The position numbers were made by a program, and so were the translations under genes. DNA of 64,000 nt from an uncultured Bacteroidota bacterium (GTDB lineage Bacteria; Bacteroidota; Bacteroidia; Chitinophagales; Chitinophagaceae): contig CAIVEW010000095.1 in assembly GCA_903905065.1 (NCBI GenBank), forward strand, positions 62,001-126,000, given 5' to 3'. The notes below the pieces were generated by a model. That model ran no database searches, was not told where the DNA came from, and saw only the letters and a list, made by a program, of their open reading frames with translations. The number at the start of each line of letters is the position of its first letter. Within the stretch, counting starts at the first letter, position 1. Positions 1-9,014 of this stretch are shown in pieces.

Positions 1-2
1 AA

Positions 3-86
3 CACGGCAACCCAAAAGCACCGGAGTTCCATTGGGACGATGTTTTTAGTGATGTGAAGGCCTGGATCAAAAAATCAAACCTCTGA
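3..86 (+). CDS. C-terminal fragment of a CDS entering from the left edge (HGNPKAPEFHWDDVFSDVKAWIKKSNL*)
   Basis: Open frame from window start to TGA at 84-86; family not determinable. Confidence 0.45.
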   Translation, partial: HGNPKAPEFHWDDVFSDVKAWIKKSNL

Positions 87-91
87 GCGGG

Positions 92-1825
92 CTACTTCAT
101 AGACCCCAGCACAATATTCCACACTTCCTGTTCCTTTGCATCTGCTGCGGCATTGATTTCTTCGGCTTGTGCAATGAGCGGTTTTACTTCGGGATGCTCT
201 TTCAGGTCTTGGGCGTTTATTTTCACGTTGAGATAACAGCCCTTTACTGCGGCGCGGGCACACAACGCACCAACACCTGCGTCGCTCACACTGTTTGGAT
301 TGCCTTTAGCAGCCATTTCTCTTGTCAGCTCAAAACATTCAAAAGCAAGCTGCATTGTGCGGAAGGGCACTTTTATGGCATAAATCGTGGCTGCCTGTAT
401 CGCCGCCTTACGGGTTGCTTTTTCCGCCTCATCGCTCTTTGGCAATCCGAATGCCTCCATGATACCATTGAATGCTCGCGTGTCCTCATCTACCAGGAAC
501 AACAGCTCTTTTATCAACGCCTGGCCTTTATCTGCTTGGTTGGAGAACTCTTCCCAGCGATCGTCCCAGCCGGCCTTATGCGACGACAAGTTCGCAACCA
601 TAGTGCCCAACGAAGCACTCAGAACAGCACAGTATGCAGCGATAGACCCGCCACCTGGAGCCGGCGATTCACTTGCGGTCTCCTGAGCAAAACCGGTGAC
701 GGTCATGTCCACCAGTTTCTTTTTGGTGGTATCCTGCATACAGTATTCTATTATCTTCTTTTGCGGGTCGAAGGGAGACAATTCGTCAAGGCCCATTGAC
801 ATTACGGCTATTCTTATCAGTTCCGAGTCACTTACGCCGGTGCTGCGCTGCTGCTTGCGAAGGAAATACCTCCCAGCCTCCAGCATTGCCTGAAGCGGCA
901 CCAGGCCTACAAGTTCGCTGCCAGTGGCTCTCATGCCTCTGGCCGCGGCGCGTTCAGCGGCAGTATCAAATACTACGTGCAGCGGCGTGGTGTGCATATT
1001 GGTGAGGTTGATAGATATTTGGGCAACGCCGTATTCTTCTATAAACCAGCCGATGGCTTTCACATTTTTCAGCAAGCCCGATTCCCAGATCGCTTCACCA
1101 CTTGCGTCCTTTACGATCTTACCGTTTGCATCTTTTTTCTGGCGGCCTTTTTCGCGTATGTCAAAAGCCACCGCGTTGGCGCGACGGGTAGAGGTAGTAT
1201 TGAGGTTCACATTATAGGCGATAAGGAAGTCGCGCACGCCTATTACCGTAGCCCCGCTGCGTTCATTGAATGTGTGTCCGTAATCCGGCTTCCACTCTGG
1301 CTTTAATATTTTCGCTGCAAATCCTTCGTACTCACCGCTGCGAATATCTGCCAGGTTTTTCCGGTACGGTTCAGATGCTGCGTATTCGTAGAGATATGTG
1401 GGGATGTTCAGTTCCTCACCAACTCTTTTCGCTAGTTTTTTTGCAAACGCTACAGTCTCCTCAGCGGTGATCCCTGATATAGGTATAAGCGGGCAAACGT
1501 CGGTAGCGCCCATGCGTGGATGCTCACCGGTATGGGTACGCATATCTATATGGTGCGCGGCCATTTTTATGGCCTGGAAAGCAGCCTCGATAACATCATG
1601 AGGATTACCTACAAAAGTCACTACAGTACGATTGGTAGCCTTGCCCGGGTCAACATCAAGTAATCTCACTCCTTCTATCTTTTCTATCTCATCTGTGATG
1701 TGCTTGATGGTGGCCATATTGCGCCCTTCGCTGAAGTTAGGCACGCATTCTATGATAGCATTCGTAAAATCTTTCATTTCGTTGTTTTGAGGCTGCAAAA
1801 ATAAACTAAGTGAATTGGTTTTCAC
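92..1825 (-). CDS. ftcD: Glutamate formimidoyltransferase / formimidoyltetrahydrofolate cyclodeaminase fusion
   Basis: IIECVPNFSEGRN N-terminus and cyclodeaminase C-terminal half (ESPAPGGGSIAAYCAVLSASLGTMVANLS); start probably the internal Met of MKDFTNAIIECV. Confidence 0.9.
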   Translation of the reverse strand: MKTNSLSLFLQPQNNEMKDFTNAIIECVPNFSEGRNMATIKHITDEIEKIEGVRLLDVDPGKATNRTVVTFVGNPHDVIEAAFQAIKMAAHHIDMRTHTGEHPRMGATDVCPLIPISGITAEETVAFAKKLAKRVGEELNIPTYLYEYAASEPYRKNLADIRSGEYEGFAAKILKPEWKPDYGHTFNERSGATVIGVRDFLIAYNVNLNTTSTRRANAVAFDIREKGRQKKDANGKIVKDASGEAIWESGLLKNVKAIGWFIEEYGVAQISINLTNMHTTPLHVVFDTAAERAAARGMRATGSELVGLVPLQAMLEAGRYFLRKQQRSTGVSDSELIRIAVMSMGLDELSPFDPQKKIIEYCMQDTTKKKLVDMTVTGFAQETASESPAPGGGSIAAYCAVLSASLGTMVANLSSHKAGWDDRWEEFSNQADKGQALIKELLFLVDEDTRAFNGIMEAFGLPKSDEAEKATRKAAIQAATIYAIKVPFRTMQLAFECFELTREMAAKGNPNSVSDAGVGALCARAAVKGCYLNVKINAQDLKEHPEVKPLIAQAEEINAAADAKEQEVWNIVLGSMK

Positions 1826-1895
1826 TGCATCGCTGCCTAGATTTTAATGTTCTAAAACTTATAAAAATGAGGAATATAGTCTCCAGATACTGGAT

Positions 1896-2198
1896 CTATC
1901 TCGCAACTTTTTTAGTGTCCTGCTGAGGATTCCAGAAATTCAAAAGGATAATTTCTTTTTTCAACGGCTTGTATTGGTAAATAAGTATGACTTTTTTATG
2001 AAGAATTGTTTTGCGAATATTCATTTTTTTGCTTTGCTTGCTGCCAATACGTGGCTAAAGCAATAACATGTTCAGCTTCTCATCTACCCGGGTCATAAAC
2101 TTTTCAATCTCTTTGTCAGTCCAGTTCTCTTGCAAGTACGAAATAATATCCACGTAATCCCGTAGAGCTCCAGGCGACCAAATTATTTTTTGAACCAT
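1896..2198 (-). pseudogene. ParE/RelE-family toxin interrupted by an in-frame TAG
   Basis: Hand translation: MVQKIIWSPGALRDYVDIISYLQENWTDKEIEKFMTRVDEKLNMLLL*PRIGSKQSKKMNIRKTILHKKVILIYQYKPLKKEIILLNFWNPQQDTKKVAR*; single TAG at 2055-2057, same frame continues to the natural end; start overlaps the antitoxin ORF end. Confidence 0.8.
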
Positions 2199-2419
2199 TG
2201 AGGATACATTTTCTTCACTTCTTCGTGCGGTATTCCTTTCCCGTCATCGATTTCTTTGATAGCTTTTTTTACAGATAGCTGCACTTCTCTGGGTAAGGCA
2301 TTCCACCAATCGTCATCTTGTTTCTTTTCGAGAATGCGCTCAACAATGAGAAGAGCTTTTTTGTCCGCGTGATCAACGTAATCCTTTACCCTTTTCCGCA
2401 AAACATCTGTGGTAACCAT
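2183..2419 (-). CDS. Antitoxin-like small protein (addiction module component)
   Basis: 78 aa charged protein directly upstream of and overlapping the ParE-like frame. Confidence 0.6.
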   Translation of the reverse strand: MVTTDVLRKRVKDYVDHADKKALLIVERILEKKQDDDWWNALPREVQLSVKKAIKEIDDGKGIPHEEVKKMYPQWFKK

Positions 2420-2473
2420 GGCTGTCCTTTTTACGAAATTACCAAAATTTTGAAAAATACTTTTACTGTTGTT

Positions 2474-4246
2474 TTACTGCTTCTTTGCCCATTCGGCCAT
2501 CTTTTCATGTAGTATTTCCAGCGGCACACAGCCGTCTTTCAGCACTTCGTCATGAAAAGAGGCAATATTGAACTTTGCGCCGAGTTGCTCCGTATATGTT
2601 TTGCGCTCAGCACTGATCGCCATCTGGCCTATTTTGTAGGAGAGGGCCTGCCCGGGAATAGCCATGTACCGCTCTATTTCGGTTGTTGCTTCACGCTCGG
2701 AGATCAGCTCATGGTCCATCATGTACTTTATGGCGTCTTCACGGCTCATTCCTTTGTAATGCAGGCCAATATCTACTACCAGCCTAATAGCGCGGTGTAT
2801 ACCGTCGCTCAGGTGACCGAAATATTGATACGGATCATTGTACACGCCAAGGTCTTTTCCTAACGTTTCACAATAATGCGCCCAGCCCTCACCATAGGCA
2901 CCATACCATATAAACTTCCTGAATGCCGGCAGGTTTTTGTTTTCCTGCTGCAGCGATATCTGGTAATGATGGCCCGGAATGGCTTCATGAAGGAACAGTG
3001 TGGTCATCCCTACGCAATTAAATTTCTTTGGGTCCAGTATCGGCACGTAAAATATGCCCGGGCGAGAACCGTCTTCCGAGCCTTGGTTATATTCAGCGCT
3101 GGCAGATGCGGCACGGAATGCTTCTGTTTGCCTGATGGTGAATTGTGTTTTCGGCGTGTTATTAAATAGCTTTTTTAGTTGCGGGTCTTCCTGTTTCTTT
3201 ATGCCCCAGAAGCTGTCTATGACCTGCTTGTTTGTGGTGAATGGAAAGAATTTCTTGTCTTCGCCCAGGTATTTAAAAAACGCGTGCAGGTCTCCCTTAA
3301 AACCAGTCTCGTCTTTTACTTTGTTCATTTCGCCCTCTATCCTCGCCACTTCCCGCTGACCTATGCTGTATATGCTATCCGGTGAAAGGTCGGTAGTCGT
3401 CCAGTATCGGATACAGTATTTGTAGTAGTCTGCGCCATTGGGAATGTCCTTTAGCCCGCTTGTGGCCCGGGCCTTGGGCAGGTACTCCTTCTCAAAAAAC
3501 TCGTGGAGTTTTGCATACGTGGGATTCACAATATTTTCTACAGCCTGCTTGTAAGCGGCGGTAAGTCTTTGTTTGTCTGCGGCAGGAAAACTGTCCGGCA
3601 TTGTCTTAATGGGGCCGTAAAATATACTCGCCGTGTCATTCGTCACGATCACATCCTGCAACTGCGGGAGCATTTTTACAACAAGGGCACGAGGCAGCAC
3701 CCAGCCTGCAGCTATGCCTTTGCGCATGTCATAGATCGCAGTGTCCGCCCATGATGGAAATACCGATAAACGCTTCAGCCAGTTGTCATAATCTTTCACC
3801 GTCTTGAATGGCTGATTCCCGCTTCCGGATCCAAGTTGTGGCATGTCCAACGTGAAGGACCAAAATTGGTTCATCGGCAAATAATGTGTCGGGTATTTTA
3901 ACCCCTCCAGCCCCATTTGCATTTCATATTTCAGCAGCCGATAACTGGTAAAATCATTTTTGTCAAGGCTGCTGCTGTCTATTTTGCTGAGGTCGTCAAG
4001 ATACTTTTTATACCACTTGCCAAGGCTATCCCTAAAGCTTTCAGAGATAGTTATAGTGAGTCGGTCGTTGTAGCGGTTATCACCGTTAGAAGTAGCCTCA
4101 GTGGGAAACAATTGCATACGTTCCTGCCAGTAATTGTCAAGCATTGTTGCGAGCCGCCTGCTACCATTTTCGCTGTTTTCGGAAGTCTTGTTTTTGCATC
4201 CAGATATTAGTGACACAAAAGCTAGAACAACAAGTAATTTTTTCAT
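2474..4246 (-). CDS. DUF885 family lipoprotein (putative metallopeptidase)
   Basis: Lipobox (LISGC), HEAIPGHHYQ motif, 590 aa. Confidence 0.85.
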   Translation of the reverse strand: MKKLLVVLAFVSLISGCKNKTSENSENGSRRLATMLDNYWQERMQLFPTEATSNGDNRYNDRLTITISESFRDSLGKWYKKYLDDLSKIDSSSLDKNDFTSYRLLKYEMQMGLEGLKYPTHYLPMNQFWSFTLDMPQLGSGSGNQPFKTVKDYDNWLKRLSVFPSWADTAIYDMRKGIAAGWVLPRALVVKMLPQLQDVIVTNDTASIFYGPIKTMPDSFPAADKQRLTAAYKQAVENIVNPTYAKLHEFFEKEYLPKARATSGLKDIPNGADYYKYCIRYWTTTDLSPDSIYSIGQREVARIEGEMNKVKDETGFKGDLHAFFKYLGEDKKFFPFTTNKQVIDSFWGIKKQEDPQLKKLFNNTPKTQFTIRQTEAFRAASASAEYNQGSEDGSRPGIFYVPILDPKKFNCVGMTTLFLHEAIPGHHYQISLQQENKNLPAFRKFIWYGAYGEGWAHYCETLGKDLGVYNDPYQYFGHLSDGIHRAIRLVVDIGLHYKGMSREDAIKYMMDHELISEREATTEIERYMAIPGQALSYKIGQMAISAERKTYTEQLGAKFNIASFHDEVLKDGCVPLEILHEKMAEWAKKQ

Positions 4247-4413
4247 GATCTTTTTTGGAGAAAATTGGTTGAGTAAATAAAAGTAATTGTTTGGACGCGT
4301 TTTTCACGCTCATAGGGTTAGAAAAGTAAATTTTCAGGGTAATTATTGCTAAAAGTTTATCAATAATTGATTTTAACTATTGCCGTATTAATGTGGGAAA
4401 TAATAACTTACCG

Positions 4414-4421
4414 TAACTTTG
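4414..4421 (+). promoter_or_regulatory. Putative Bacteroidota -7 element TAACTTTG upstream of bacilliredoxin
   Basis: Matches TAnnTTTG, 20 bp before ATG 4442. Confidence 0.4.
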
Positions 4422-4441
4422 AGGTACAAAAACTAAAGAAG

Positions 4442-4855
4442 ATGTATCCCGAACAAATAGTCGCTCCGATGAAGGCTGAACTTACCAGCCATGGTTTTAA
4501 AGAATTGCTTTCCCCCTCAGATGTGGATACAGCTCTAAAACAGCAAGGCACCACATTGCTAATGATAAATAGTGTTTGTGGCTGTTCAGCCGGGACCGCG
4601 CGCCCGGGCGTAATTATGGCGGTGCAGAATGCAGCAAAAAAACCTAACCTGCTGGCCACAAGCTTTGCGGGCTATGATGTTGATGCAGTTAAACAGGCGC
4701 GTACTTACCTGCTTCCTTATCCGCCATCTTCGCCCTCTATAGTTTTGCTTAAAGATGGCAAGGTAGTGCACATGATAGAGCGCCACAACATAGAAGGCCG
4801 CCCTGCGCAAATGATAGCCGCCAATCTTATGCAAGCGTTTGAAACGTATTGTTAA
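4442..4855 (+). CDS. BrxA/BrxB family bacilliredoxin
   Basis: MYPEQIVAPMKAELTSHGF...NSVCGCSAGTARPGV (CGC motif); internal Met at 4442 preferred to ORF start 4367. Confidence 0.88.
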   Translation: MYPEQIVAPMKAELTSHGFKELLSPSDVDTALKQQGTTLLMINSVCGCSAGTARPGVIMAVQNAAKKPNLLATSFAGYDVDAVKQARTYLLPYPPSSPSIVLLKDGKVVHMIERHNIEGRPAQMIAANLMQAFETYC

Positions 4856-4856
4856 C

Positions 4857-4876
4857 TAGTCGTAAGTCATAAGTCC
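4857..4876 (+). repeat. Heptad-type repeat TAGTCGTAAGTCATAAGTCC at the bacilliredoxin stop codon (left arm)
   Basis: Imperfect inverted repeat of 4967-4987 (16/21); same word as the rfbA/rfbB element. Confidence 0.6.
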
Positions 4877-4916
4877 GGATGTAATACAGTTAGTTCGGAA
4901 AATACTCTAAGTAACG

Positions 4917-4945
4917 TCCCGGTTGCCATGGTAACCGGGATTTTT
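4917..4945 (+). terminator. Putative intrinsic terminator after bacilliredoxin
   Basis: TCCCGGTT-gccatggt-AACCGGGA followed by TTTTT. Confidence 0.6.
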
Positions 4946-4966
4946 GTGTACATACTTGCCACTTTG

Positions 4967-4987
4967 GGACTCACGACTTACTACTTA
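4967..4987 (-). repeat. Heptad-type repeat, right arm (GGACTCACGACTTACTACTTA)
   Basis: Inverted partner of 4856-4876. Confidence 0.55.
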
Positions 4988-5041
4988 ACTAACCTGCTGG
5001 CACAATGTTTATTACTCATTAATAGAACAAAAAACTATTTT

Positions 5042-5197
5042 ATGAGATCACTATTGTATGTCATCGCGATCATCCTGATCATCGGCTGGGTACTAGGAGC
5101 ATTTGTATATAGCGCAGGCTCAATAATACACGTATTATTGGTGTTGGCCATTATATCGCTGTTGCTTGGATTTATCAGGAGAGGGACTGTTGATTAA
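5042..5197 (+). CDS. lmo0937-like small membrane protein
   Basis: MRSLLYVIAIILIIGWVLGAFVYSAGSIIHVLLVLAIISLLLGFIRR; two hydrophobic segments; start inside ORF 4928. Confidence 0.75.
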   Translation: MRSLLYVIAIILIIGWVLGAFVYSAGSIIHVLLVLAIISLLLGFIRRGTVD

Positions 5198-5223
5198 TGT
5201 TCGGGAACATTCATCATATTCTT

Positions 5224-5260
5224 TATTAAGGAAGCCAGGCATTGTCTGGCTTCCTTAATA
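5224..5260. terminator. Bidirectional terminator-like hairpin between convergent genes
   Basis: Perfect 15-bp arms TATTAAGGAAGCCAG / CTGGCTTCCTTAATA, 7-nt loop. Confidence 0.65.
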
Positions 5261-5275
5261 ATACATTTATCCAAT

Positions 5276-5629
5276 TCAGAAACCTGAAAATTGTTTATCA
5301 AGATCAGCCATGCCTATCGGCTTCTCTATCACCCGGTATTTCGCATTTGCCGGCATCTCCGGCAACGAAGGGTGGAAAGCACTGATCAAAACTATATAGG
5401 TGTTGGGGTAACTTGCAGCATACGAAGGTGCATTCTGCCAGCCTGTTCCATCGGGTAAGTTATTGTCAAGGAAAAGTATATCCGGCCGATGGCTGCTTAA
5501 TTGAACCCCTCCATCTTTAAGTGTGTGGGATATGATCACTTCATAACTCTTACGCAAAAAATATTCTTTCAATAAAAGGCAAAGATCCGTTTCGTCGTCA
5601 ATTATCAAAATCTTTTTACTATCCGGCAT
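5276..5629 (-). CDS. Single-domain response regulator (receiver)
   Basis: KKILIIDDETDL, LFLDNNLPDGTG, IEKP motifs. Confidence 0.85.
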   Translation of the reverse strand: MPDSKKILIIDDETDLCLLLKEYFLRKSYEVIISHTLKDGGVQLSSHRPDILFLDNNLPDGTGWQNAPSYAASYPNTYIVLISAFHPSLPEMPANAKYRVIEKPIGMADLDKQFSGF

Positions 5630-5789
5630 AAAACATTCTATTAATAAACATTCTTTGAAGCTCCTAATTTAAAAACTGATATTGAATTTTACAATTTTCA
5701 ATACTCCTGTCATAAAGTTCAGAACGTTGTATATTATCAATCTAAGTGAAGTGCCTAGGTTACTTCAAAAATAATGCCGCCATCAATAT

Positions 5790-6218
5790 CTATCCCGGTA
5801 TGCTGGTGGTATGTATCCAATAGCTCCGCAGGGCCGCCACAGTCTTTATCAAGTTCTCAAAACTATTTGGCTTTGTAATGTAAGAATTAGCACCTAATTC
5901 ATAACAGCGCCTCATTTCCTGCTCATTATTAGTGGTGCTGAAAATGATGACGGGTATTTTCTTTAAGTCTGTATTTTGCTTTATTTCTTTCAGCACTTCA
6001 CGACCATCTTTCTTTGGCATATTCAAATCGAGGAGTATGAACCGCGGCATCTTTGTATTTTTCCCACTCTGGGAAAGTTTGATGAGGTAGTCAACAAGTT
6101 CCACGCCATTTTCTACAAAAAGCAGTTTATCCTTAAAACCGTTTTCGGTAAATGCGGCCTGCAGCAGGAAACGGTCATCGGCATCATCTTCGGCAATTAA
6201 AATCGATATTTCCTCCAT
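5790..6218 (-). CDS. Single-domain response regulator (Rcp1-like receiver)
   Basis: ILIAEDDADDRFLL, LLDLNMPKKDG, FSTTN, YITKP motifs. Confidence 0.88.
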   Translation of the reverse strand: MEEISILIAEDDADDRFLLQAAFTENGFKDKLLFVENGVELVDYLIKLSQSGKNTKMPRFILLDLNMPKKDGREVLKEIKQNTDLKKIPVIIFSTTNNEQEMRRCYELGANSYITKPNSFENLIKTVAALRSYWIHTTSIPG

Positions 6219-6352
6219 CTGAGCAATTGGTCAATAAAGGTATGGAAAAAAAAATTTAGAGGGGTTTAGGGGTGGCGATTCCGCTTATTGTTTCTTTACG
6301 GGGTTAGAGTGGCATAATCTTTAAGGATGCTAAACGATAAAACAAAAACATT

Positions 6353-6544
6353 ATGAACAGCCAGAATCAATCAAATAAAACAAGTGGAGAGTCGCACAAA
6401 CATGGCCTGCCAAAGGTGAAAAAGTTCGAGCAGAAGGAGCCTGTGGCAAGGAATGTTAAAGGTCAGAACGGGGGGCCGGGACAAGTTGCCAGAAAGGCCG
6501 TTGCAAATGTTGCTACCATCGACCAGGAAAGAGACAGAGAGTAG
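6353..6544 (+). CDS. Small hypothetical basic protein
   Basis: 63 aa ORF, hydrophilic; followed by a hairpin. Confidence 0.45.
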   Translation: MNSQNQSNKTSGESHKHGLPKVKKFEQKEPVARNVKGQNGGPGQVARKAVANVATIDQERDRE

Positions 6545-6583
6545 GATACTTATTTAGCAGGACGACTTAACGTGGCCAAATCA

Positions 6584-6611
6584 ACAGAAGCCACTCAGGA
6601 GTGGCTTCTGT
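6584..6611. terminator. Terminator-like hairpin
   Basis: ACAGAAGCCACTC-ag-GAGTGGCTTCTGT, 13-bp perfect arms. Confidence 0.55.
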
Positions 6612-6662
6612 AATAATAGTATGTTTATAAGTCTAAGGATAGTCTTAGGCTTAAAGGGGCGG

Positions 6663-6836
6663 CTACTTGGTGTTAGCTAAAAAGTCTTTTACTTTTTCTT
6701 TATGTACCATACCTTCCTTAAAGGTATATGCGCCACTTTTAGGGCTGCGGATCGCTTTGATTACTTTAGTGTAATTTTTCGCTTCTGCGGCCTGCTTGGG
6801 GTCTTTCTTTATCGCGGTCTTAGCTACTTTTGCCAT
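6663..6836 (-). CDS. DUF4295 family protein (57 aa), missed by ORF track
   Basis: Hand translation MAKVAKTAIKKDPKQAAEAKNYTKVIKAIRSPKSGAYTFKEGMVHKEKVKDFLANTK*; directly downstream of rpmB-rpmG. Confidence 0.85.
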   Translation of the reverse strand: MAKVAKTAIKKDPKQAAEAKNYTKVIKAIRSPKSGAYTFKEGMVHKEKVKDFLANTK

Positions 6837-6859
6837 CGCTCAAATATTTTTAAAAAAGA

Positions 6860-7042
6860 TTATTTAATTTCTTTGTGAACAGTAACACGTTTCAGAATGG
6901 GGTTGTATTTTTTTAACTCCAGGCGCTCCGTGGTGGTTTTTTTATTTTTAGTCGTAATATAACGGCTCGTACCGGGCATGCCGCTGTTTTTATGCTCGGT
7001 GCATTCCATTATTACCTGAACGCGGTTTCCTTTCTTAGCCAT
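6860..7042 (-). CDS. rpmG: 50S ribosomal protein L33
   Basis: [18 protein letters not shown]...[23 protein letters not shown]. Confidence 0.95.
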   Translation of the reverse strand: MAKKGNRVQVIMECTEHKNSGMPGTSRYITTKNKKTTTERLELKKYNPILKRVTVHKEIK

Positions 7043-7069
7043 TTTTTATTATTTTAATACTTTACTTAA

Positions 7070-7306
7070 TTAGATAGCCACACCCCTGGCACGTAATTCC
7101 TTAACTGTAGTGAGCAATCCGTTCTTATTGATCGTGCGGATAGCATCAGTAGACAATTTTAACGTGATCCAACGGTCTTCCTCAGGAAGAAAGAAGCGCT
7201 TTGTCTGCAGATTGGGCAGAAAACGGCGCTTAGCCTTCTTATTAGAGAATGACACCTTGTGGCCTACTACTGGTTTTCTACCTGTTACCTGACAAACGCG
7301 AGCCAT
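7070..7306 (-). CDS. rpmB: 50S ribosomal protein L28
   Basis: [34 protein letters not shown]. Confidence 0.96.
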   Translation of the reverse strand: MARVCQVTGRKPVVGHKVSFSNKKAKRRFLPNLQTKRFFLPEEDRWITLKLSTDAIRTINKNGLLTTVKELRARGVAI

Positions 7307-7417
7307 GATTAATTTTTTTTAGGACTGCAAAGGTCTTGATTATTTGTGGAATGGCAAAATATTTTCAGAAAAATATTTAGCGATTGACCTTTTCAGCTTT
7401 TCCAGGCAAAATTACGC

Positions 7418-8161
7418 TTAAAATGGTTTCAATTTTCCCTTTCTGACTTTAATGCTAAAATCCTGCAGGGAATCAGTGCCCTTTATGTCTATTCTTTTAA
7501 GTTCATAGACATCGGGAGCCGGAACTGTGCTCACCTGATTCCCGATACGGAAAGCGGCTATGATGCCCATACCGGCCATTTCTTTCTTCAATTGGGCAAG
7601 GCCGGACGCTGGCCGGGCCCCATATGGATAACCAAGTACTTTATAGAATGGAAGTTTACTCTTCCCGAATGCTTCTAACGACAACCTTAACGCATCCAGC
7701 GATTGTTCCTGTGGGATTTTGGCCATATTTTCATGCGCATAACCGTGCATGGCCAGTTGCACAATTGCAGGGTCGAGTTTGCGCAGTTCCTCAGGCGTCA
7801 TTTTTTGTTCAATCTCACTTTCTCCTTCCTTAGTAGTTTCGCTTAGCGTATTGGCTATAATAAAAAATGTTGCCCTCCAACTTAACTCTTTGAGCAATGG
7901 GTATGCATAAGTAAGGTTATTGCGGTAACCATCATCAAAGGTGAGTAGTACTTCCTTTCCTTTTCGCGGTTTTTCCCCGGTTGCTATGTCCAGGTATTCT
8001 GAAAGAGAAATAGCATGATAGCCTTCCTGCTTCAAAAACTGCCACTGCTCGCGTAGTTTTTCGGGCGTTATGGTAAGGTTATCATTCACACCGGGCCACA
8101 CCTTGTGATACATCAGCACCGGGATACCGTCGCCACCTGGTAGAAGCCAACTCCAGTTCAT
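7418..8161 (-). CDS. Polysaccharide deacetylase family protein
   Basis: LMYHKV, LLTFDDGYRNN motifs. Confidence 0.88.
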   Translation of the reverse strand: MNWSWLLPGGDGIPVLMYHKVWPGVNDNLTITPEKLREQWQFLKQEGYHAISLSEYLDIATGEKPRKGKEVLLTFDDGYRNNLTYAYPLLKELSWRATFFIIANTLSETTKEGESEIEQKMTPEELRKLDPAIVQLAMHGYAHENMAKIPQEQSLDALRLSLEAFGKSKLPFYKVLGYPYGARPASGLAQLKKEMAGMGIIAAFRIGNQVSTVPAPDVYELKRIDIKGTDSLQDFSIKVRKGKLKPF

Positions 8162-8955
8162 GAATTCAATGTAAGCGGCTGGTGGTATGCATCGTTACGC
8201 GGACGAGCGGAATAGAGCTTTATTTTCACGTACTTTATAAAACCGCCGTATGCAATGTTTTTGCAGATGACGTAGCCAAGATAACCATCCAGGAAGCCGC
8301 CCCTGAAAATAAAGTTGTAGATAAACTTCCAGGCAGGGCCGAAAAGGATTTTTACAATCCCAATTTTCTCGCCCTTATCTATCGCCGTTCTTGCGGCCAA
8401 CTCAGAGTACAGCTCTATTTTTTTTATGTGGTCCGAGATGCTGTTGTAGCTGTAGTGCAGGATATCACCATCAAGGAAACCGATCTTGGTCCTTTTGTCT
8501 TTTACCACAATGCTTTCATGCACTTTGTTGTCGTTGATACCACATTTGTTCTTATTGAACAAGCGTAGTTTTGGCTGCGGATACCATCCGCAATGGCGTA
8601 TCCATTTGCCGCAATAGTTCGCCAGGATGTTGACCTGGTAGCCGTCAAAGCGTGGCTGCTCCTTCTCTTTCAGCAAACTCTCCCGAAGCTCCGGAGACAA
8701 CAACTCGTCTGCGTCTATCGACAGAACGAAATCATTACTGGCAAGGGCTATCGCAAAAGTTTTCTGGTCGCTGAAGTCTTTAAACTGATGGTAAAAAATC
8801 CTGGCGCCATAGGTCTGTGCAATAGCTGTGGTCCGGTCATTTGAGTAACTGTCCACCAGGATGATCTCGTCAGCAATGCCCTGTATAGACTCTATGCACC
8901 GGGCTATATTGTGCTCTTCATTGTGGGTTATAATTACGGCGGATATCTGTATCAT
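8158..8955 (-). CDS. Glycosyltransferase family 2 (WaaE/KdtX-like)
   Basis: SAVIITHNEEHNIARCIESI, DEIILVDSYSNDRT, SIDADELLS. Confidence 0.88.
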   Translation of the reverse strand: MIQISAVIITHNEEHNIARCIESIQGIADEIILVDSYSNDRTTAIAQTYGARIFYHQFKDFSDQKTFAIALASNDFVLSIDADELLSPELRESLLKEKEQPRFDGYQVNILANYCGKWIRHCGWYPQPKLRLFNKNKCGINDNKVHESIVVKDKRTKIGFLDGDILHYSYNSISDHIKKIELYSELAARTAIDKGEKIGIVKILFGPAWKFIYNFIFRGGFLDGYLGYVICKNIAYGGFIKYVKIKLYSARPRNDAYHQPLTLNS

Positions 8956-9014
8956 CTAATTATTAACGTAAGATTGGGATATTATAGTATGTCCGATAGT
9001 TTTTCCGTAATAAA

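Noticed and set aside
167-799. 210-aa plus-strand ORF opposite ftcD
   Set aside because: Antisense shadow of a well-conserved gene; Cys/Arg-rich nonsense composition.
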